Source: Alectoria sarmentosa (lineage: Eukaryota > Ascomycota > Lecanoromycetes > Lecanorales > Parmeliaceae). From it: 41,230 nt of DNA. A program made the position numbers and the translations under genes. The notes under the pieces were generated by a model. The model saw only the letters and a program-made list of their open reading frames with translations. It was not told where the DNA came from and made no database searches. The stretch is from the NCBI GenBank assembly GCA_009733775.1, contig WOGZ01000295.1, positions 1-41,230 on the forward strand, given 5' to 3'. Positions 34,474 through 41,230 of this stretch are shown here, in pieces (position 1 is the first letter of the stretch; every line of letters starts with the position of its first letter).

Positions 34474-35356
34474 ATGAGTAAAATTACAGTCGCCGGAGTG
34501 CGCTCGAATGTGCAATCCCTCCTTGCTTACTCTCTTGACGAGAAGAAGAGAAACTTCTTGTGTGTGGCACGCTGCCAGTGCTTTCCACATAATTTAACGG
34601 GGGCACACGCTAATTCGAATCCATAGGGAGACTGTCGAGCTTCAAGTAGACGTCCTCATCATCTCTTGCAAATATCCAACTGCTGATGTCTGAAAGATCG
34701 GCCTCAAGAACTATGACCCTCAGCGAGACAAGCGTTTCTCGGGCACTATTAAGCTACCAACTGTTCCGAGGCCAAACATGAGTTTGTGGTCTGTCTCCAA
34801 TATTCTAGCTGTAGGCTACAACGGAGGCTGACCAAGGTACTGAGAATAGCGTCTTGGGTGACCAGCACGACATTGACCGAGCCAAGCATCACGGCGTGGA
34901 CGCCATGTCCTCGGATGACTTGAAGAAGCTTAATAAGAACAAGAAGCTCATCAAGAAGCTCGCTCGAAAATACGATGCATTCATTTCTAGTGATACTCTG
35001 ATCAAGCAGATTCCTCGTCTCTTGGGCCCTGGTCTATCCAAGGGTATGCTTCCTTGTCACCACAAATGCGAGTCAAGCTAATCGAGTTGGCAGCCGGCAA
35101 ATTCCCCACTCCCATCTCCCATAACGAAGACCTGAATGCAAAGATCACTGAAGTCAAATCCACCATCAAATTCCAATTGAAGAAGGTGCTCTGCTTGGGC
35201 GTCGCTGTTGGCAACGTGGGCATGACGGAGGACGAGCTGATCTCGAACATTATGTTGGCTATCAACTACTTGGTCAGTCTGTTGAAGAAAGGATGGCAGA
35301 ACGTGGGCAGCTTGACAATCAAAGCGTCTATGTCACCGCCCAAGAGGCTGTACTAG
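34474..35356 (+). CDS. 60S ribosomal protein uL1 (RPL10A / yeast Rpl1)
   Basis: Five exons, 34474-34559, 34627-34645, 34697-34788, 34850-35043 and 35094-35356, give 217 residues, the normal length of the family. Conserved stretches include MSKITVAGVR, EKKRNFLETVELQ, KNYDPQRDKRFSGTIKLP, LGDQHDIDRAKHHGVDAM, LIKQIPRLLGPGLSKAGKFP, KSTIKFQLKKVLCLGVAVGN and the C-terminus SLTIKASMSPPKRLY. uL1 forms the L1 stalk of the large subunit, which moves tRNA out of the E site. Exon 2 is only 19 nt. Three of the four donors depart from GTAAGT/GTATGT (GTGTGT, GTAGAC, GTCTGT). All junctions are needed to keep the conserved protein frame, so I trust them. The MITE-like element ends just upstream. Confidence 0.94.
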
Positions 35357-36420
35357 ATGCCGGTCTTTGCAACACGGGGGAGCGTAGGGTGTTGTACTCC
35401 GTAGCACTCAACTCATAGGCATAGTGGCTCAACGAATGCAGTATCTCACGCATCAAGTTTCGCTACGTGCTGAAATGCTGTTATGCGGAGTTGAGCAATG
35501 TGTAATTAGGCAGTGTGGAAGAGGGCAGAGAAATTGAAATACTCCACGTGTTATTGGTATCATCCCACAAAGCATTCACACCACTATCGATGCCTGCGAA
35601 GCAATGACGCATTCGGCACATTTTCTCGGGGCTCTATGGTAGGAAGAGATACAGGAAGCAACATCTCGAGGCGTTACCCACACCATTCCGGCCAGATATT
35701 GCAGCATTCACTCCATCCAGCCAGCCTCTCAACCGTTTGCCAAGCACCCATCTCCCACAATCCACGTATGCACAGCTCCATAGCATGTTGCTCTTCAAGC
35801 TCTTGCCAAGGCAACCTTGTATGTAGCATCGATTCCACAGCCCCGCCCCTCTAAGACATGACGCGACTGGTAGGAAAGAACCAAGGCCTGGCAGAAGCCA
35901 TCTCTCAAGGGAGCCGGGAACGGAAGTCCATCCAGATGGGAACCTCATGAGAAGCTCACCGGGATGACCCTCAGCAAGCCGCCGTAGCGGAGCTCCCAGA
36001 TTGTAGAAATTAATTTCACTACTGATGATGGAGAAAAACATGAAAGGAGGAGATTGCCGCGGCTTTTGTGGGAAATTTTCGCAGCGCGCTAAAGCGGGAA
36101 TTAGTGGATCATTCGAGTACCTAAAGTACTCAAGTCCTCAGTAAGGTACCTACTCTTGGTAAGTACTGTACAGCAGTGCAATACCTCTACCAGCCCACTT
36201 GCTAACGCACATCGCGTATGTGGCTCATAATACCAGCTACCAGCCATCTGGTTATGTACTTGAATACGTATCCGTACACCCCATGAAATAATGAATCAGC
36301 CTTTCGTTCTTTCCAACACTTGTATTCTATCTTCAACATGAAATATTGGGAATTACTTGAAAAAACGTTCTATTGTGAAAGCTGAGACCTAACCCAAAGC
36401 TTCCTCTTACTTACGCATAT
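35357..36420. other. convergent intergenic space, no supported gene
   Basis: It lies between the ends of RPL10A (plus) and the seven-helix gene (minus). Overlapping frames of 113 codons (35513-35854, plus) and 135 codons (35634-36041, minus) show no family or conserved feature. Repeats of the kind AAAGTACT/GGTACC near 36118-36175 resemble common fungal intergenic sequence. Confidence 0.45.
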
Positions 36421-38651
36421 CTAATCTGAATGCAGCACATTGCTCTCTATCTTGGTAAAAACTTGCTCTTGATTAACCTCGGCGTATCTATGCGACAGAG
36501 AGTTTTCTGCCGTCTGCTCTCCAGCTTCGGACTTCCCCCAAAACCTCAATTTCCACCCGAGGATGTAAAAGTACTCGACAAGCACTGGCACCCAAACAAA
36601 AACAGCGAGGATCTGACCGTAACCCCATTCGTTCTCGGTGTCGTTGGAGGAGATATCCTTTTCTTGATTCCGTAGGTACCACAAGAACCTGATGTCGTAG
36701 TAAGAATCAAACAGGGCATAAGCTGCGAGCAAGTAGGCCGCAAGACTCTCCCAAGGGACTTTCGCCCTCTGGCTGCACAGGAATCCGCAGAATTGTGAGA
36801 CTAAGAAACATCAGCTATTGGCGAACGTCACGGTACATGGTGGATAGCTGCGAGTATCTACCTTTCGAAATCGACCGCGATGTCATAACTCCCTTCCATT
36901 TTTTTTGTATGTTTACCGGCATCCGAGATCTCGAACGTGGGATGTCCCTTCGAAGAAATACATGCCAAGGGACGAAGTGACCCACGAAGAACAAAAATAC
37001 AAGGCCTGCCCATATTGCCTTGACAATGAAGCGGTCTTCGAAAACCTTTTCCACAAAAGAGTCCCAATTCAGACACAGATTGCTGCCCAGACCTGCGCCG
37101 ACATTGAAACTTTGCGCTTTTCGGAATAGAAATTGAACGATGAAGGTCATGAGTGCTGCAACCACAACCAGGAAAATTCTGAAATTTTTCCTGTCAACGC
37201 AAGTGTAGGATAAAAGCATGATCGCTACAGGCGCGTTGATCGTTAGTAATGTTGAGGCTTGGCCAAGCTCTAGGTAGGAATTCAGAGTCAGCGTAGCCTT
37301 CCAAAGGGAACCGTCCCAGTTTTGAAACATGTCTCCGCAGCAAATCATCCGCTGACATGACGCAAGACTCAAAACCTGCATCGAGGGAGGAAACTAGAAC
37401 TCTGAGGATACATACTGTCTTCATACAGGAGTGGTTTGTCTCGATAGTTGAATATGATGGCAGCGAAACAGATGGAGAGCGCGAAGTAAACGGAAGTGTC
37501 GAGAAAGACGCCGGTACTCAAAAGTACGGCCGCTTCGTGTGCCTCGAGCATTTCTCGTTGTACTTTATTACGCTTACGTATCACACAGTCCGTAATGAAT
37601 TTGATACCGAACATGATCAGGCTGAGAGCCAAAAGAGACGCTTCGATGAAGTATGCGACGATGATCTGAAGGATATTTAGCATAATCTTTCATTCCACAT
37701 TGTGAGAATGCAGAGTACCCACCCCTATCCCTCCCAAATCCGGATTGCCTGTATTCGATTGCTGACAAGTATTGAAAGCGCAAGCACCCTCTACAGTCCA
37801 CTCTGGGTTCCAGGTAAAGTTGCCCTTGGGGTTGCGGCTGACGGAGCTGTTAAGGGCAGAAGAGCAACAATATTGTACCATGCATGCTTGTTCGTATCCC
37901 ACAACGTCCTCGGTTTTGGCGCTGGCGTTGTATCTGCAACCACCTCCTACGGCGAGGTCGTAGGACAATTCAAGAAGTGAGTCTGGAGCAGGGATAGCAT
38001 CGACATCATCATCAAAGAAATTGAAAGCCTCCTATGAAAATTCAGAATCAACTTTGCTTCTTCAAGAGTAAAACGTCGAGCAATGAGACAGCTCATGCGG
38101 GTACCAAAAGCCTCCTGCTCCTGGAACAGGTCTTGCTACCCAAAAAGTAGTCCGTGACGGGGAAGAATCTGCTCCGACAATATACATACCGTGGTATTGG
38201 CCCAACTGGCAATTTCCGCGTCGGAGAGACTCAGATATCCCTGGGGCAGGACAGAGCTTAAGGTATAACGCCAGAAACTGATCCACTCGGGGGATGTTCC
38301 ATTTGTCCAGAAGTCCTCGAAATACTCTGAAGGGCCATCGTCGACGGTAGAATTGGAATAGGAATCGTTGTCGTAATGGTAGTTCCCAGGATTTGGAGAT
38401 TGTAGATTGAAGTCGTTCTCAAAGACGTAGAGCCCGAGCGCAAGGTTGGAGCAGTTCGCGGTGAAGTTGAGTTGATTCTTTTCGGAGTCAGCATTTCCTA
38501 ATAAAGAAGCGATTCCTAGTCTTGGAGTATGTCTCTAGAGTATGAACTCCCGAGACGTGTCTTGAGGCTCATTATTTGGGCCGATATAGGCAATTAGGAC
38601 TCCGAATACACGTACGAGGGTGATGTTCGCGAGAATTGCCGCGACACTCAT
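36421..38651 (-). CDS. multi-pass membrane protein with cysteine-rich N-terminal domain, unknown function
   Basis: Six exons on the minus strand, 38651-38616, 38477-38190, 38031-37723, 37665-37416, 37332-36862 and 36800-36421, give 577 residues. The first 211 residues look extracellular: several N-glycosylation sites (NFT, NCS, NST, NTT) and many Cys (NCSNLALGLYVFENDF, GGGCRYNA, CMVQYCCSSA, CAFNTCQQ). About seven hydrophobic helices follow, the first at 212-235 and the next near 257-284, with the last near the C-terminus (ILAVFVWVPVLVEYFYILGW). The cytoplasmic tail is short and charged. The layout suggests a surface receptor or sensor, but I do not recognise the family. The acceptor at 37332 is chosen because it restores the long frame after GAAGACA; an acceptor at the GATGCAG near 37375 leads into a different frame that stops. 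The start has no clear signal peptide, so an extra first exon is possible. Confidence 0.75.
38032..38189 (-). other. long intron 2 of the seven-helix gene, candidate introner-like element
   Basis: 158 nt, GTATGT...TCATAG, phase 0. Its 5' half matches the 157-nt CorA-like intron (TTGTCGGAGCAGATT against TTTTCGGAGCGGATC; CAAGACCTGTTCCAGGAG against CAAGACCTATTCCGGAAG). Its 3' part has CTCATTGCTCGACGTTTTAC, like the ATTGCTC block of the other two. Confidence 0.65.
38478..38615 (-). other. long intron 1 of the seven-helix gene, possible introner-like element
   Basis: 138 nt, GTACGT...AAAAG, phase 0. It ends with AATGCTGACTCCGAAAAG, nearly identical to the branch block of the introns at 20302-20317 and 32225-32240. 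Little similarity is seen in its 5' part beyond ATTCGGAG near the start. Confidence 0.5.
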
Positions 38652-39604
38652 GGTGCTTTTACCCGGCTGGAGTGCACTGGGGACCTTGCTTGCGCTGGCT
38701 GACGGCTTTTCGAGACTGTTTTGTACATGTATTAGAGCAATTTGAGGGACATCTAGGGGTCGGTCGCAACGGGTGGGTTGACTCGAATTTTAGAGACGGC
38801 CATGTAAACGAAGCTGAAAAATCTAAGAGTAGTGCTGACTATCGTAATTTGAATCTCGAGCTGCAAGAACACGGCACCAACGGCATAGGAAGGCACGGAC
38901 TTCTAGGCCTGAAGGCGACGGACCGCTGGCCCCGGCAAGCCGACAATCAAAGTATCAAATATCAAGCATTGAACTCGGTTGCAAGGGCTAGGCCCAGCAA
39001 TGGGCATCTCTCCAAACATTTATTGAAAAATGGTAGAATTGAACGATCAGTATGTCCGAATCGTGCGCGCCTTTAGCATTTCCTCCGAATCGCCTAGCAG
39101 ATGTGATGCTCCTGAGGGAGAAAGTGCAAGGCACTTTGCTGTTATAATCTGAGGCCCAATTTTTGTCCCTCACGAAGGAAAAGAGCTCAGAGCGCTCTTG
39201 ACTGATGCAAAGACATTAGAGAAGACGGCAGAAGAGAAGCGTGGGAGTAGAAGACGATCATCCGGTGTTTTGCAGGAGTATTGTGAACAGGATAAGCTTC
39301 CAAAGTGAAAATATTGTGGCCCAGAGAGCGAGAGAGCATACGGGTATACTGAACATTGTTCAAAGTAATCATCGAGAACGAAAATGACTTATACTCTCCA
39401 CAGATATTGTCCAGAAATATCACCTTGTTCACACCCTTGCCCGAAACTACCCGGATAGCGCACCTGGGGGGCGTTGTCCGGGGAAGGGTATGAATTATTA
39501 CCCCACAAGGTGATCGGAGCTTTCAGAGCACCTTCAATAGCAATGTAGGGCTGAGAAAGGTGTTCTCTTACTTACTTCTTATCAGGGGCCGACGGTCTCA
39601 CTCA
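38652..39604. other. intergenic, upstream of the seven-helix gene
   Basis: A plus-strand frame of 146 codons (38636-39076, no ATG start) has no recognisable feature. It presumably holds the promoter of the minus-strand gene. At about 39605 the composition switches abruptly to AT-rich. Confidence 0.45.
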
Positions 39605-41230
39605 AATCGTTGATCAAAAGTGAGAGTTTAATGAGATTTAAGTTAACGTAAAAACCTTAATAATTAATTCACATAATTCATAACTTTAATTTATTTTTAC
39701 GTTCTTTTCGCAATTTTTCTTATCATCTTTAATAATAAATTATTCGTTTTTATAAAATGTTTTATTATAAACGTGCGACGTTATTAAATAATAATAAAAA
39801 ATAAAAAAAAGTAATTTGAGTTTAGAGACAATAAGTTTATAATTAATCGAAAATAAATCTTTAATTTTTTCGTTTTGATTTTGCGCGCGTAAGATTTAAC
39901 GTTACGTTTTTTAAAAACGCGTTAATAATTTTGATATATAGATCGTTAAAATAAAAATTCGAAACTTATTAAAAAAAACTTAAACGCAAAAGAGATTATA
40001 CGATATTATAATAATTAATTATTTTTTATTTTTTAATTTTTTTATTTTAAATAATTTTTAATATCAAATTTTTTCGTAAAATTAAATATTTATTAAAATG
40101 TTATTTTTATAATAAAGATTATAAAGTAAATTTCTTTAATTCTTCGAATAAATTTTTATAATATTTAAAAATAATAAAAAAAATTTAATCGCGTTCGATC
40201 GAATTTAATATTTCGAAAAAATTAAATAATTTTGATTTATTATTTTGCGAATGCGAATATTAAATAAAGATTTTTTCATTTTTTTTAAACGAATTTTTAA
40301 AATTTTTTAATATTATTAAAATTTAAATAAATAATATTAAAGCTTTAATTATAATTACGTAAAAATAAATATTATATTTTTACGAAAAAAAAGCAAATAA
40401 ATTTGTTTATTTTTTATAAAAAATTTAATTAATATTTCGTTTTTTTTTATAAAAAAAGAATTTAAATTCGACGATTTTAAATTAATATAAATTTATTATA
40501 ATTCGCATTTTCGAGATATTTTTTAATAATGTATATTATTTTGTTTTTTCGAATTTTTTTTTTTAATTTAACGTTTTTTAAAAATGAAATTATAATAAAA
40601 TAAGCGATTTTTATTTACGTATAAATATAATTTATCTTGTTATTAAAATGAAAAAGCGTAAATAATTTTTTTAATTTTTTTGAAAAATGTTTTTAATAAT
40701 GCGTTTAAATAAAAATTATTATAAAAATTAAAATAAAAAAGAATAATAAAAAAAATAATAAAAAATCGATTTAATTATTTATTAAAAATAAATATATAAA
40801 TTTATAATTTAATAAAATCGAATACTTAATTAATAAAAAATAAAAAATATAATTATTTAAACTTTTTTCACAATTTTTATATATCTTATATAATTATATA
40901 TTTATATTTTCTTAATATTTTATATATATTATTTATTATTATATAAAAAAATTATGTTTTATATTTTATATAAATTTTTTATATATTATCAATTTTTTTT
41001 TTTAATTTGATTATTTTTTATATATCGTATATATTATATATATTATATATTAAAAATATAACTTTTTTTACATTTGATTTATATATTAATATTTTATAAA
41101 TGTTTATATTAATTTAAATTGATATTTTTATTATTATTTATAAAATAAATTATAAATTTATTATATTAATAAATTTATTAAAATAATTAAAATAATTAAA
41201 ATAATTAAAATAATTAAAATAATTAAAATA
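39605..41230. other. AT-rich RIP-affected block, no recognisable gene
   Basis: Almost pure A and T with most remaining C and G as CpG. Frames are closed by stops within a few dozen codons on both strands. I could not match any element. It continues beyond the window. Confidence 0.75.
41177..41230. repeat. 9-bp tandem repeat, six units, cut by the window end
   Basis: The unit ATTAAAATA is repeated six times without error and runs to the last base of the window, so the array may be longer. Confidence 0.93.

Noticed and set aside
35513..36041. Overlapping frames of 113 and 135 codons on opposite strands.
   Set aside because: No family, signal or conserved motif; the length is expected by chance in GC-balanced DNA.
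38636..39076. 146-codon plus-strand frame upstream of the seven-helix gene.
   Set aside because: It starts at TTG, has no recognisable motif and overlaps the minus-strand gene's start.
41177..41230. Tandem ATTAAAATA units as a CRISPR-like array.
   Set aside because: The repeats are 9 bp with no spacers, in a eukaryotic AT-rich block; a simple satellite.

Overview
The window looks like nuclear DNA of a filamentous ascomycete (Pezizomycotina). Introns are short (about 50-70 nt) with CTAAC/CTGAC-type branch points. The products are fungal types, and a gene-dense block of normal base composition lies between two very AT-rich blocks of decayed retrotransposons. A Dothideomycete is plausible, because several longer introns resemble the introner-like elements known from that class, but I cannot fix the species.

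Layout. 1-13150 is AT-rich and mutated in the manner of RIP (repeat-induced point mutation). A chromodomain Ty3/gypsy element on the minus strand (1-6105, cut by the window start) appears to be inserted into the pol gene of a second gypsy-type element (6106-8092, minus). A third retroelement remnant with a Gag zinc knuckle lies at about 8700-11122 (plus). A short island of normal composition sits at about 11600-12055. 13160-39600 is the gene block. 39605-41230 is AT-rich again and ends in a 9-bp tandem repeat.

Genes, left to right: a UBE2S-type E2 with the C-terminal Leu-Arg-Arg-Leu tail that docks on the anaphase-promoting complex (plus); a secreted GH17 beta-1,3-glucanase (plus); an 1821-residue coiled-coil protein of unknown role (plus); an RtcB-type RNA ligase homologue (minus); the small GTPase ARF1 (minus); a GPI-anchored Cu-only superoxide dismutase (minus); a CorA-like membrane protein (minus); ribosomal protein uL1/RPL10A (plus); and a multi-pass membrane protein with a cysteine-rich N-terminal domain (minus). 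I rebuilt exons by hand from frame continuity, GT...AG sites, branch points and remembered family sequence. The genes are independent eukaryotic units, not an operon. GH17 and SOD belong to the cell wall and surface, ARF1 to vesicle traffic, the E2 to mitotic exit, and uL1 and RtcB to translation and RNA metabolism.

The most interesting signals are: (1) a group of 138-160 nt introns in unrelated genes that share sequence with each other, which suggests introner-like elements; (2) a 715-bp element with 12-bp terminal inverted repeats about 150 bp upstream of RPL10A; (3) AT-rich blocks in which most surviving C and G sit in CpG; (4) the nested retroelements; and (5) the E2 carrying both the tail and two KEN boxes.
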